Assembly (NCBI RefSeq): GCF_013394775.1
Contig: NZ_JABXYT010000001.1
Coordinates: 2,244,001-2,308,000 of the forward strand
DNA from: Oribacterium sp. oral taxon 102
GTDB taxonomy: Bacteria; Bacillota; Clostridia; Lachnospirales; Lachnospiraceae
DNA length: 64,000 nucleotides
Reading direction: 5' to 3'
Position 1 is the stretch's first letter; the number at the start of each line of letters is the position of its first letter. The position numbers and the translations under genes are program-made. Below are positions 32,558 through 41,130 of the stretch, in pieces. The notes beneath the pieces are model-generated. The model was given only the letters and a program-made list of their open reading frames with translations. It ran no database searches and was not told the DNA's origin.

Positions 32558-33889
32558 TCAGCGCACCATGCAGGGACGCTTGTTGTCGAACGTCCAGCCC
32601 GGGATCAGGTACTGCATCCCCTTCGCATCGTCTCTCGCGCCGAGGCAGTTCTCGATATACAGCTTGTGCGCCTTCTCCACCTGTGCGCGGTCTGCCTCGA
32701 CACCGAGCCCGACCGTCCTGTCCAGATCATGAATGCAGCCGCCGACGATCTCCATCGGCTTCTTCGTCAGACGTTCCCTACCCTCCTGCCAGATCCAGTG
32801 GGTATCGATACCGTTCAGCTTCCCCGGCACGGCTGCCGCGCACTGTGCGACCATGGCGAGGGAAATGTCGAAATGGTTATTGGAGTGACAGCCCCACATG
32901 AGCCCGAAATCGCTGCAGAGCTGTCCTACCCGGACAGAGCCCTCCATCGTCCAGAAATGCGGGTCGGCGAGCGGGATATCCACACTCTTCAGCGTAATGC
33001 AGTGCCGCATCTGCCGCCAGTCGGTGTCGATCATATTGGTCGCGGTCGGCATCCCCGTCTCCTGCTTGAACTCCGCCATGATCTCTCTGCCGGAGAAGCC
33101 GTTCTCCGCACCGCAGGGATCCTCGACATAAGCGAGCACCTTCTTCAGCGCCGGCGCGACACGAATCGCCTCCGCGAGGCTCCAGCAGCCGTTCGGATCC
33201 AGATCCACGCGGGCGTTCGGAAATGCCTCCTTGATCGCTGTCACGGCTCTGACCTCCTCGTCCGGTGTCAGCACGCCGCCCTTCAGCTTGAAGTCCTCAA
33301 AGCCATACTTCTCTGCCGTCGCCCTTGCCAGCGCGACGATATGCTCCGGATCCATCGCCTCCTCGTGACGGAGACGGTACCAGTCGCAGTCCGCATCCGG
33401 CTCCTCTTCATACGGGAGGTCGGTCTTCTTACGGTCTCCCACATAGAAGAGGTAGGAGAGGAAGCGCACCGAGCTCCTCTGCAATCCGTCCCCCATAAGA
33501 GATGCCGCCGGAACCTCCAGAAACTTCCCCAGAAGATCCAGAAGCGGTGCCTCGATCGCCGTCACGACATGCACGCCGGTGCGGAGGTCGAAGGTCTGTA
33601 AGCCCCGCACATCATCCTTGATGTTCTTCTCCAGCCATTCCCGGACACGGTTCAGCGTATTTTTATAGTCGGAGAGCCTCGTACCGAGCACCAGCTCCTT
33701 CACTGCCTCGAGCGCTGCGGTGATCTTCTGTCCGCCCGGCACCTCTCCGACGCCCTCGACCCCATTGGAATCCGTCAGAATCACGATATTCCTCGTGAAG
33801 TACGGCGCATGCGCGCCGGAAAGATTCAGCTCCATGCAGTCATGTCCCGCTACCGGGAAAACCTCCATCTTCGTAATTACCGGAATCAT
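32558..33889 (-). CDS. gudD: Glucarate dehydratase
   Basis: Dehydrates D-glucarate (and L-idarate) to 5-keto-4-deoxyglucarate. The 443 residues follow the E. coli GudD pattern closely from [20 protein letters not shown] to the ending [10 protein letters not shown]. The catalytic Lys201-x-Lys203 (FKLKGGVL), metal ligands Asp231 and Glu256, Asn285 (TATNMI) and the base His in [10 protein letters not shown] are all present. The upstream 75 bases hold a palindrome repeat and may contain an internal promoter. With garD the operon covers both galactarate and glucarate, because both dehydratases yield the same product. Confidence 0.94.
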   Translation of the reverse strand: MIPVITKMEVFPVAGHDCMELNLSGAHAPYFTRNIVILTDSNGVEGVGEVPGGQKITAALEAVKELVLGTRLSDYKNTLNRVREWLEKNIKDDVRGLQTFDLRTGVHVVTAIEAPLLDLLGKFLEVPAASLMGDGLQRSSVRFLSYLFYVGDRKKTDLPYEEEPDADCDWYRLRHEEAMDPEHIVALARATAEKYGFEDFKLKGGVLTPDEEVRAVTAIKEAFPNARVDLDPNGCWSLAEAIRVAPALKKVLAYVEDPCGAENGFSGREIMAEFKQETGMPTATNMIDTDWRQMRHCITLKSVDIPLADPHFWTMEGSVRVGQLCSDFGLMWGCHSNNHFDISLAMVAQCAAAVPGKLNGIDTHWIWQEGRERLTKKPMEIVGGCIHDLDRTVGLGVEADRAQVEKAHKLYIENCLGARDDAKGMQYLIPGWTFDNKRPCMVR

Positions 33890-33932
33890 CCTTTTCTCCT
33901 CTTCTTTCTTCTATACTACTCATCTCTTTCGC

Positions 33933-33973
33933 TGAAATTCTATTTCAAATTCATAGCAATCGTTTCTATTTCA
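33933..33973 (-). promoter_or_regulatory. Candidate operator before gudD
   Basis: The palindrome TGAAATTCTATTTCA lies at 33933-33947. Its right half TTCTATTTCA recurs as a direct copy at 33964-33973, 26 bases away, overlapping the stop codon of the upstream gene. It stands 45-85 bases before the gudD start. No convincing -35/-10 pair was found. Confidence 0.35.
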
Positions 33974-34868
33974 GTGAATTGCAAATACCTGTTGGTGACG
34001 CGCTCTGAAGCGTTTCCGCAAGCGCTATAATATGCAGGAGCTCCGGAAACGGGTTCCGGAGAAGCTGCTCCCGGCTCACGCACTGCTTCGCCGAAAACGG
34101 CGCGGACAGGAAGCGATCGCGGATATAGACATCCAGCACGCTGTCCCGGAGACTGAGCCCCAGCTTTCCCGGCGTATAGGCGGAGAGTGCGCTGAGCGCC
34201 GACAGAAAGGCTGCCGGAAGTCTGTCCCCCTCCGTCCCGTCCCTCCCATAGACAGGAAGCCGCTTCGGATAGCCCGGCGGGAGAGAGAGCTCCCGGAAGC
34301 CCTGCTCCCGGAAAAAACGTTCCCGAAGCGCCTCCGGAAACAGTCCCTCCTCTGCCGCACGGAGCGACAGCCCTGTCGCGCCGAAGCCCTCCACTCTGAC
34401 CCAGCAGCCGGTATTGATCTCCGCCGCAATCCCCTCCTCCGCCTTCCGTTCCGCGAAGGAGCAGTCGCTGAGCTGCACATATAGACTTCCCTTCCTGCCG
34501 GAGAAGCCGCGATAGAGAGTCCCCGCCCCTTCGATCGACGGGAGCAGCGAGACCGCTTCGAGCTCTGCCGCGCTGAGCCCCCCATGCATAGCCTCCCCAA
34601 GGTCGGAGAGCTCCCGATACAGCGTCAGATCGAGATTTGCCTCCTCACAGCGCCGGATGTACCGCTTCTGCACTTTTCGGAAGAGGAGGAAGCGGAAGAG
34701 CAGTACCAGTACGAGAGAAAGCAGCATCAGCATATAGCTCCGAAGGAAGCTGAGCACGAGGGACAGTCCCAGTAGTCCGATCATCCCGTACGCCGCATAT
34801 CGCACTCTTCGATATGCGGCCTGCAGCTCCGTCACATAGCTGTCCGCCGTTTTTCTCTCTCCGCCCAC
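33966..34868 (-). CDS. Unknown protein with two N-terminal membrane segments
   Basis: I do not recognise this 300-residue protein. It has a short charged N-terminus, two adjacent hydrophobic stretches (about residues 26-62, MIGLLGLSLVLSFLRS then MLMLLSLVLVLLFRFLLF) and a soluble domain of about 230 residues rich in Leu, Arg and Glu. The layout recalls DUF3137-type proteins, but that is only an impression. It lies between tctC and gudD. A terminator-like hairpin precedes it, so read-through or a weak promoter would be needed. Its role in hexarate use, if any, is unclear. Confidence 0.6.
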   Translation of the reverse strand: MGGERKTADSYVTELQAAYRRVRYAAYGMIGLLGLSLVLSFLRSYMLMLLSLVLVLLFRFLLFRKVQKRYIRRCEEANLDLTLYRELSDLGEAMHGGLSAAELEAVSLLPSIEGAGTLYRGFSGRKGSLYVQLSDCSFAERKAEEGIAAEINTGCWVRVEGFGATGLSLRAAEEGLFPEALRERFFREQGFRELSLPPGYPKRLPVYGRDGTEGDRLPAAFLSALSALSAYTPGKLGLSLRDSVLDVYIRDRFLSAPFSAKQCVSREQLLRNPFPELLHIIALAETLQSASPTGICNSLK

Positions 34869-34879
34869 ATTTTCCCCCT

Positions 34880-34916
34880 TAAATATTACGGGAACGGGCG
34901 CTGCGCCCGCTCCCGA
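34880..34916 (-). terminator. Terminator-like hairpin after tctC
   Basis: On the minus strand CGGGAGCGGGCGC pairs with GCGCCCGTTCCCG (34889-34915), followed by TAATATTT. The T-run is interrupted, so it may attenuate expression of the downstream genes instead of stopping it. Confidence 0.6.
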
Positions 34917-34933
34917 TTTCTGCTCCTCAACGC

Positions 34934-35977
34934 TTATTTCTCTACAGAAGCGGCAACCTCCTCAAAGGTCGCGAGGTACGCCTTGTCATTTGCCTCGGAA
35001 TCCGCCGCAGAAAGATAATACGGCTTGATCTCCATATTCTCGAGATCCTCTACGCACTTCTTGTTTGCAAGCACAGCCTGTACCGTATTCTCGTACCATG
35101 TGATGACAGACGCATCGGTGTCCTTCGGGAAGTAGAAGGAATAGTCCAGATCCGGGAATACGAGGTCGATTCCCTGCTCCTTCAGCGTCGGGATGTCCGG
35201 CATCAGCGCAGACCTCTCCGCCGTCGGAATCCCTACGCAGAGGAACTGTCCGGCATCGATATAATCCTTGGTGTTGACAAATGCGCCCGGCATCATGTCT
35301 ACCTGTCCGGAGAGCATCGCAGTCACCTTGTCCGAATTGGAGCCGACATCCACGAGATCGAGATCGATGTCCGCCACCTTCTCGAACTTCAGAAGCTCAT
35401 AGTAGGTATACGCACCCACCTCGGTGCAGGCCTTCAGCTTGCCCGGGTTCTCCTTCGCCGCCTTGATGAAATCGTCGAGGCTCTTGTACTTCTCCGGGCT
35501 GACATAGAGTCCCTGCGCATCATTCTTCGCGAAGGTCGGTCCGAGAGTAAATGCCGTATAGTCATAGTCCGTGATTCCGGCAACCCTTGCCACATTGACG
35601 AGGTTATGCCCGTAGAGCACGGTCATGCCGTCATTTGCCGCGGAAAGCACCTGATTCGCTGCTACCGAGCCGGATGCGCCATTTGCGTTCACAACGACGA
35701 AATCCACACCGGTCGCCTCCTTGGCATACTGCGCGAAGATTCTCGCGGAGAGATCCGTATCTCCGCCCGCACCTGCCGGGAGCACCAGAGAGACTGCGCC
35801 GCTCGGCTTCCAGTCCGTCACGGCAGTCTCTGCCGGAGCGGAAGCATCATCTGCCGCACTCGTATCCGCTGCACTCGTATCGGCTGCCGTCCCCGCAGGT
35901 GCCGCGCCGGAGCCGCACGCCATCAGTCCCAGCGCCATCGCACCGGCAAGCATTGTTGATAATACTCTCTTTTTCAT
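34934..35977 (-). CDS. tctC: Tripartite tricarboxylate transporter substrate-binding lipoprotein TctC
   Basis: Extracytoplasmic solute receptor of a TTT-family (TctABC) importer. The 347 residues start with a signal MKKRVLSTMLAGAMALGLMA and lipobox LMAC, then a Thr/Ala/Asp linker with the repeat TSAADTSAAD. The Bug-type binding fold shows WKPSGAVSLVLPAGAGGDTD, FVVVNANGASGSVAANQVL and the loop DIPTLKEQGIDLVFPDLDYS. The start at 35977 follows AAAGGAGGAATC. With TctA and TctB, and next to garD and gudD, it most likely binds a hexarate. Tricarboxylates remain possible. Confidence 0.92.
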   Translation of the reverse strand: MKKRVLSTMLAGAMALGLMACGSGAAPAGTAADTSAADTSAADDASAPAETAVTDWKPSGAVSLVLPAGAGGDTDLSARIFAQYAKEATGVDFVVVNANGASGSVAANQVLSAANDGMTVLYGHNLVNVARVAGITDYDYTAFTLGPTFAKNDAQGLYVSPEKYKSLDDFIKAAKENPGKLKACTEVGAYTYYELLKFEKVADIDLDLVDVGSNSDKVTAMLSGQVDMMPGAFVNTKDYIDAGQFLCVGIPTAERSALMPDIPTLKEQGIDLVFPDLDYSFYFPKDTDASVITWYENTVQAVLANKKCVEDLENMEIKPYYLSAADSEANDKAYLATFEEVAASVEK

Positions 35978-36100
35978 GATTCCTCCTTTGGGGATCTGCC
36001 CCACCTCTGACGATTTCCGTCGTATATATGCTTCTCCCGCTTTCCCGGGAGGGTCAGCCTGTTTTGTAGATTTTATTTGTTGGAAATACTTCACTTCCGT

Positions 36101-36157
36101 GTTCCTTAAGTGCGCCCGCCGGCACGTATTGTTTCCGATTTCATCCCTGCTTCCCTA
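36101..36157. repeat. Dispersed intergenic hairpin repeat, copy E
   Basis: Minus-strand form: TAGGGAAGCAGGGATGAAATC then GGAAACAATACGTGCCGGCGG and CTTAAGGAAC. It holds the family ends and the GATGAAATCGG...ACGTGCC core. It begins at the stop codon of tctA and separates tctA from tctC. Confidence 0.6.
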
Positions 36158-37660
36158 GCCGGCAGCCTCATCCTTCCTCTGTCCGCGCAGCTCTTTCACC
36201 AAAGACCAGAGCAGCACTGCGCATGCCACGAAGAAAAAGAAGTCGAAGATCGGATGCGTGAAGAACGCGCCGAAGCTCTTGTAGCTCATAATGCCGCGCC
36301 GGAGATAGGTCTCCGTCATGGAGCCGACGAGAAAACAGAGCACAAACGGCGTAGTCGGCAGCTTCAGCTTGTGATAGAGGTAGCCGACGATACCGAAGAC
36401 AATGATGGATTGTACGTCGAAGACACGGTTGTTGGTCGCATAGGCTCCGACTGCGCAAAGCACGAGGATCAGCGGCATCAGGATGTGCTTCGGAACCTTC
36501 AGAACCTGCACGAACGCCTTGATACAGGTCCACTCCACGATCAGCATAATCAGATCGCAGACCATACAGGCTGCGAAGATGCCGTAGACCACGTCCGCAT
36601 TCTTGATGAAAAGCAGCGGTCCGGCGGAAAGCCCGTGGATCAGGAAGCCGCCCAGCATCATCGCCGTCACGCCGTCTCCGGGGATGCCCAGCACGAGGAG
36701 CGGGATCAGCGCGCCGCCGATCGTCGCATTGTTCGCCGTCTCTGTCGCGACGATCCCCTCCGGATTTCCGGTTCCGAAGGTCTCCGGATGCTTACTCATA
36801 TTCTTCGCCGTGACATAGGCGAGCATCCCGGAGGTCGAGCCGCCGATCCCCGGCAGAATGCCGATGCTGGTGCCAATCAGTGCGGCACGCAGTGCACCCG
36901 GGAGCCACGAGACAAACTCCTTCATCGTGAAGCCGAAGCCCTTCACCTTGGAAACAGGGATTGTCTGCGCGCCCTTTGCGTTCATTTCCTCCGCGGAGAC
37001 GAGGATATCCGCTACTGCGAAAATACCGATCAGCGTCGTGAGCTGATTAAAGCCTGCCATCAGATCCGGATTCCCGAAGGTGAATCGCGGCGTGCCGTCG
37101 ATCGGTGCCATGCCGATGAAGCAGAAGACCAAGCCGAAGAGACCTGCGAGCAGCCCCTTCACCATGTTGCCGGAAGAGAGGATCGCCACCATCGTCAACG
37201 CAAAGAAGCAGATGCCGAAGTTCTCCACCGGCGTGAACTTCAGCGCGATGTCCGCAAGCCGCGGCGCAAAGAAGGACAGAATGAAAAAGGAGAACAGCGA
37301 GCCGAGGAAGGAAAAGACGATGCCGACACCCAGCGCCTTCATTGCCTCTCCGTTCTTCGCCATCGGATGCCCGTCGAAGCAGGTCGCGATCGAGGAGGCC
37401 GTTCCCGGCATATTCAGCAGGATCGCGGAGATCAAGCCGCCGGAGATGCCGCCGATGTAAACCGCCACCAGCACATTCATGCCGAGGGAGGACTCCATGC
37501 TGAAGGTCAGCGGGAGCATCAGCGCCACCGCCATGGAAGCAGAGAGCCCCGGGATTGAACCGAAGACGATGCCGATCGCCACGCCTGCCACCATCAGAAG
37601 CAGTGAAAGGGGCCGGCATACCGCGGCAAACGCGGAGCCCAGCTGTACAAGTGCATTCAT
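36155..37660 (-). CDS. tctA: Tripartite tricarboxylate transporter large membrane subunit TctA
   Basis: The 501-residue, roughly 12-segment permease of the TctABC system. Diagnostic sequences are VFGSIPGLSASMAVALMLPL, GGISGGLISAILLNMPGTAS, GSIGILPGIGG-type loops (IGILPGIGGSTSGMLAYVTA) and IVATETANNATIGGALIPLL. It lies 16 bases after tctB. Its TAG stop falls in the end of a repeat copy, and the tail (LRGQRKDEAAG) is basic. It would import the hexarate bound by TctC with a cation gradient. Confidence 0.94.
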   Translation of the reverse strand: MNALVQLGSAFAAVCRPLSLLLMVAGVAIGIVFGSIPGLSASMAVALMLPLTFSMESSLGMNVLVAVYIGGISGGLISAILLNMPGTASSIATCFDGHPMAKNGEAMKALGVGIVFSFLGSLFSFFILSFFAPRLADIALKFTPVENFGICFFALTMVAILSSGNMVKGLLAGLFGLVFCFIGMAPIDGTPRFTFGNPDLMAGFNQLTTLIGIFAVADILVSAEEMNAKGAQTIPVSKVKGFGFTMKEFVSWLPGALRAALIGTSIGILPGIGGSTSGMLAYVTAKNMSKHPETFGTGNPEGIVATETANNATIGGALIPLLVLGIPGDGVTAMMLGGFLIHGLSAGPLLFIKNADVVYGIFAACMVCDLIMLIVEWTCIKAFVQVLKVPKHILMPLILVLCAVGAYATNNRVFDVQSIIVFGIVGYLYHKLKLPTTPFVLCFLVGSMTETYLRRGIMSYKSFGAFFTHPIFDFFFFVACAVLLWSLVKELRGQRKDEAAG

Positions 37661-37676
37661 ATTTCAGCCCTCCCTC

Positions 37677-38171
37677 TTAGATTGCGAAGATGCCCGCCGG
37701 CAATACGATCTTGAAGCCAAAGCGGAACAGCATATAAACCACGAAGGTGAAGATCACGTCGATGATCAGGTAGCGGAGCAGATCCTTCTTCGTCCGGTTC
37801 TGATCCGGTGCAAGAATGAAGATCTGCACGAAGAGATAAACCAGCGTCGTCACGAGGAAGCCGACCGGCTTCAGCAGATTCACATAGAGCAGCGCCGCCG
37901 CGAGGCTCCCCAGCACTCGCTTGTAGTCCGCCTCATCCTTCTCGTCGGATGCCGCCAGCTCCGCAAGCTTCTTTTTCTGCTTGAGGCTCGTCTGTATCAG
38001 CAGAATGACGGCAAGGATCAGGATGATGATCCCGATCAGCGTCGGCATGAAATCCGGGCCGATTTCCATGACCTTCGACTTCGGCAGCGCCCGGGAGGCT
38101 GCGATCAGCGCGATCCCCAGCAGTGCGTAAAAAACACCAATAATAAAATCTCCATACTTTTTCAGGAACAT
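37677..38171 (-). CDS. tctB: Tripartite tricarboxylate transporter small membrane subunit TctB
   Basis: A 164-residue small subunit with four hydrophobic segments: near the N-terminus (IIGVFYALLGIALIAASRAL), PTLIGIIILILAVILLIQTS, VNLLKPVGFLVTTLVYLFVQ and a C-terminal IIDVIFTFVVYMLFRFGFKI. This matches TctB (DUF1468). AAAGGGGGG lies just upstream of the start. It is the first transporter gene after garD and is followed at once by tctA. Confidence 0.9.
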   Translation of the reverse strand: MFLKKYGDFIIGVFYALLGIALIAASRALPKSKVMEIGPDFMPTLIGIIILILAVILLIQTSLKQKKKLAELAASDEKDEADYKRVLGSLAAALLYVNLLKPVGFLVTTLVYLFVQIFILAPDQNRTKKDLLRYLIIDVIFTFVVYMLFRFGFKIVLPAGIFAI

Positions 38172-38291
38172 AGAATCCCCCCTTTATCCGTTCTGTGAAG
38201 CCCGTACCGGAAATACCGGCGTCCTGTACTGTCCTCCCCGCGGACTGCCGCGCTGTCCCGCGCCTTCACAGTACTGCTCTCCCGCGTTACA
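38172..38291 (-). other. Non-coding gap between garD and tctB with a long inverted repeat
   Basis: The 120-base gap has CTGTGAAG near 38192 and CTTCACAG near 38257, enclosing CCGGAAATACCGG, so the transcript can fold into a long hairpin. No T-run follows, so it is not a typical terminator. It may be an mRNA processing or stability element that separates dehydratase from transporter expression. Confidence 0.4.
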
Positions 38292-39815
38292 TCAGGTGAT
38301 CGGCGCCGGGTTGAAGATACAGAGGTCATTCGCGAAGCCGTACTGCTCGGTGAAGGGCTTCCGGATGCCGGAGGCGACATCCAGGATGAACTCGAAGAGC
38401 TCCTCCCCCTGCTCGGCGATCGTCTTCTCCCCCACAGCCGCAGGACCTGCATTGAAATCAATGATATCCGGCCACTGTTCCTTCATCTCATTCCGGGAGC
38501 AGAGCTTGATCACCGGCGCCGCTGCCAGCCCGTACGGCGTCCCTCTGCCGGTCATGAAGACCTCCAGCCCCATGCCGGAGGCGAGCTGTGAGGGCCCGCA
38601 GACCAGATCCGAGGCAGGTGTCGCAGCGAAGATTTCGCCATGCTTCGTCGGACGGTCGCCCGGCGAGAGTACCTCCACGATCGGTGAGCTGCCGGACTTC
38701 GCGATGGAACCCATGGACTTTTCGATGATATTGGAGAGTCCGCCCTTCTTATTGCCCGGCGTCGTATTCGCGCCGCGGTCTACCCCGCCCTTCCGGAGAT
38801 AGTCATCATACCACTTCATCTCCTCCACGAGCCGCTTCCCGACCGTTTCATCGATGCAACGCTGCGCGATGAACTGTACACCGTCCCTGACCTCCGTCAC
38901 CTCGGAGAACATCGCGGTGCCGCCGCCCGCCACCAGAAGATCCGCCGCATAGCCTGCCGTCGGGTTCGCCGTGATGCCGGAGAAGGCATCCGAACCGCCG
39001 CACTGCATCCCGACCAGAAGCTCCGAGAGCGGGAGCTCCTCGCGTCTCCGCTCATTCAGGATCCGGAGCTTCCGCTCCGCCATCTCACAGATCGCGTCCA
39101 TCATCGGCTGATAGCCCCTGTGCTCCTGCAGGATAATGACATTCTCCGGCGTATTCCGCTCCGGCCACCATTCGCAGAAGCGCTCCGGCGTGAACTTCTC
39201 GCAGCCCAGAGACAGCAGCATAAACACGCCGCCGAAGTTCGGATGCATCGCAATATTCCGGAGGATCTTCTGCGGAATATAGGCATCCCTTGCGTCGATC
39301 GCCACACCGCAGCCGTAGGGATGATTGATCGCCACCACGTCGTCCACATTCGGATACTTCGGCAGGATCTCACTCTTTATACGGTGGATCGCCACATTGA
39401 GCACGCCTGCCACGCACTGCACGGTCGTATTGATGCCCAAAATGTTCCGGGTTCCGGCATAGCCGCCGTCCGGATTGCGATAGCCCATCCAGCTTCGCCG
39501 CTTCGGCATCGGCAGGTCTGTACGAATATTGACCGCGAATTCCATCCGATCGAGCTCAGGCGCCGCTGCCATCTCCAGATTCTTCTCATTGACCCAGCCG
39601 CCCTGCGGGATATCCCGGTTGGCATAGCCCAGACAAACGCCGTAGCGGATGACCTCTGTACCCTTCGGCATCGGCTCCAGCGCGATCTTGTGTGCCTGCG
39701 GGATATCCTCTGCCGCTAAGATCCCCGGCATCACCTCCGTCCCCTGCGGAATATCATGAATCGCGATCGCGACATTATCCCGCTCCGTGATGCGGATACA
39801 CTTTTTTTCAGCCAA
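38292..39815 (-). CDS. garD: Galactarate dehydratase
   Basis: Iron-dependent dehydratase of the UxaA/GarD family that converts galactarate (mucate) to 5-keto-4-deoxyglucarate. The 507 residues have an N-terminal SAF domain (DNVAIAIHDIPQGTEV), then the catalytic region with GYRNPDGGYAGTRNILGINT, NHPYGCGVAI, VGMQCGGSDAFSGITANP and FMTGRGTPYGLAAAPVIKLC. The start is a TTG at 39815 with GGAGG 7 bases upstream; the next in-frame ATG would delete much of the SAF domain. It is the first gene of the hexarate operon and has a strong promoter divergent from a LysR gene. Confidence 0.93.
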   Translation of the reverse strand: MAEKKCIRITERDNVAIAIHDIPQGTEVMPGILAAEDIPQAHKIALEPMPKGTEVIRYGVCLGYANRDIPQGGWVNEKNLEMAAAPELDRMEFAVNIRTDLPMPKRRSWMGYRNPDGGYAGTRNILGINTTVQCVAGVLNVAIHRIKSEILPKYPNVDDVVAINHPYGCGVAIDARDAYIPQKILRNIAMHPNFGGVFMLLSLGCEKFTPERFCEWWPERNTPENVIILQEHRGYQPMMDAICEMAERKLRILNERRREELPLSELLVGMQCGGSDAFSGITANPTAGYAADLLVAGGGTAMFSEVTEVRDGVQFIAQRCIDETVGKRLVEEMKWYDDYLRKGGVDRGANTTPGNKKGGLSNIIEKSMGSIAKSGSSPIVEVLSPGDRPTKHGEIFAATPASDLVCGPSQLASGMGLEVFMTGRGTPYGLAAAPVIKLCSRNEMKEQWPDIIDFNAGPAAVGEKTIAEQGEELFEFILDVASGIRKPFTEQYGFANDLCIFNPAPIT

Positions 39816-39884
39816 CTCCGTCCCTCCATTCCACTCGTTCCGGTGCCGCTGTCCGGCAGGCAGTCTGTTTTTCTTGTCAAAAAC

Positions 39885-39913
39885 ATTATATTCCGTTATG
39901 ATATATTAGTAAA
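39885..39913 (-). promoter_or_regulatory. Promoter of the hexarate operon (garD)
   Basis: Minus-strand TTTACT (39908-39913) and TATAAT (39885-39890) with a 17-base spacer. The flanking AT-rich stretch TTAATTAAATTGAAG (about 39917-39931) is a likely LysR binding region. Confidence 0.7.
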
Positions 39914-39952
39914 TTTAATTAAATTGAAGTATTCATAAGAAAATCAGATGAT

Positions 39953-40042
39953 TCGGAAGTGCGGAGTAAATCGGGAAAGCTTATGTGCCTACGGGCGTGA
40001 TATTACAAAAGCCGTACGGAAGGAACGCTGATACTTAAGGGA
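39953..40042. repeat. Dispersed intergenic hairpin repeat, copy F
   Basis: Contains TTCGGAAGTGCGGAGTAAATC, GGGAAAGCTTATGTGCC and, at the other end, GGAAGGAACGCTGATACTTAA. It has the same order of motifs as copies A and D. It fills the space between the garD promoter and the LysR start codon, so it probably lies in the LysR leader or promoter. Confidence 0.55.
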
Positions 40043-40073
40043 CGAAATCGGAACGAAATGTAAATGAGGAAGC

Positions 40074-40976
40074 ATGGAAACAAAACAGCTGGAATATATG
40101 ATTAAGATCGCGGACGAGGGCTCGATTACCCGCGCTGCCGCCCGCCTGTTCATCTCTCAGTCTGCACTCTCGCAGCAGCTGCAGAAGCTGGAGGCCGAGC
40201 TCGGCGCGCCGCTTTTCCGCCGGAGCAAGTCCGACTGGACCCCCACGCCGGAGGGACAGGTCTACCTCGAAAATGCCCGCGAGATGCTCCGCATCAAGCA
40301 GAAAACCTACACACTGATCGCGGATATGGCGAACCGGCGCAGCGGCTACCTCTCTGTGGGGATGACGCCGGGGCGAGGCTCGGATATGTTCTCCTATGTC
40401 TATCCCCGCTTCCACGAGCTCTACCCGGAGATGACCGTCGAGCCCCGGGAACTGAGTGTCCGCGCGCAGCAGGCACAGATCCGGCGGGGCGATCTGGACA
40501 TCGGCTTCGTGACGCTCACGGACAACCAGAAGACGATCGACGAATATATCACACTCTTCCGGGAGGAGATCCTGATCGCGCTGCCGGAGAGGTATCCCGT
40601 TAATGAGAAATATCTGCATACGGAAGATCCCTATCCTACGCTCCCGCTCACGGAGCTTCGCTACGAGCCCTTCATCCTGATGTACAAGGAATCCACGATC
40701 CGCCAGACGCTGGATCAGATCTTCCGGGAGGCCGGCTTCTCCCCGACGATCCTCTTCGAGACCTCCAGCAACCAGACCATCCTTTCCATCATCCGGGCGA
40801 AGCTCGCCTGCGGGATGCTGCCCTACCACTACGTCCGGCAGAAGCCGGAGGGCATCCGCTTCTACCGCCTGCCCTTCCGTCCCAGCTGGAATGTCTGCGT
40901 CAGCTATCAGAAGGGCGCTTACCTCAGCAAGGCGGCGAAGGATTTTATCCGCCTCGTAAAGGAGTATTGGACTTGA
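40074..40976 (+). CDS. LysR-family regulator divergent from the hexarate operon
   Basis: A 300-residue LysR regulator. The HTH is METKQLEYMIKIADEGSITR then AARLFISQSALSQQLQKLEA. The effector domain begins GYLSVGMTPGRGSDMFSYVY, and its GMTPGRGSDMFS stretch matches the same place in the LysR protein at 27082 (AFTPERGSEMFS). The two therefore look like paralogues with related ligands. It is divergent from garD and is the obvious candidate activator of the hexarate operon in response to a hexarate or a pathway intermediate. Confidence 0.92.
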   Translation: METKQLEYMIKIADEGSITRAAARLFISQSALSQQLQKLEAELGAPLFRRSKSDWTPTPEGQVYLENAREMLRIKQKTYTLIADMANRRSGYLSVGMTPGRGSDMFSYVYPRFHELYPEMTVEPRELSVRAQQAQIRRGDLDIGFVTLTDNQKTIDEYITLFREEILIALPERYPVNEKYLHTEDPYPTLPLTELRYEPFILMYKESTIRQTLDQIFREAGFSPTILFETSSNQTILSIIRAKLACGMLPYHYVRQKPEGIRFYRLPFRPSWNVCVSYQKGAYLSKAAKDFIRLVKEYWT

Positions 40977-41130
40977 TTTTCATTCCTTTTTCTGTTATTC
41001 TTTGGAACAGGGCTCCGAACGCAGTACAGCCTGCTTCGGAATCTGCTGCAGGGAAGGCTGCTCAAATGGCAGAAGAGGTTGCACTCGAAGCCATGCAGCT
41101 GTGTTCCAATACTGCATTTATTAAACGCGC
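40977..41130. other. Non-coding stretch between the LysR gene and the tRNA-Ser-linked repeat
   Basis: I see no gene here. A possible hairpin CTGTTATTCTTTGGAACAG lies near 40994-41012. A tRNA-Ser promoter could be in this stretch, but no good -35/-10 pair was found. Confidence 0.4.

Noticed and set aside
40035..40829. 264-residue minus-strand frame over the LysR gene at 40074
   Set aside because: It is antisense to a complete LysR gene with an intact HTH and has no protein-like motifs.
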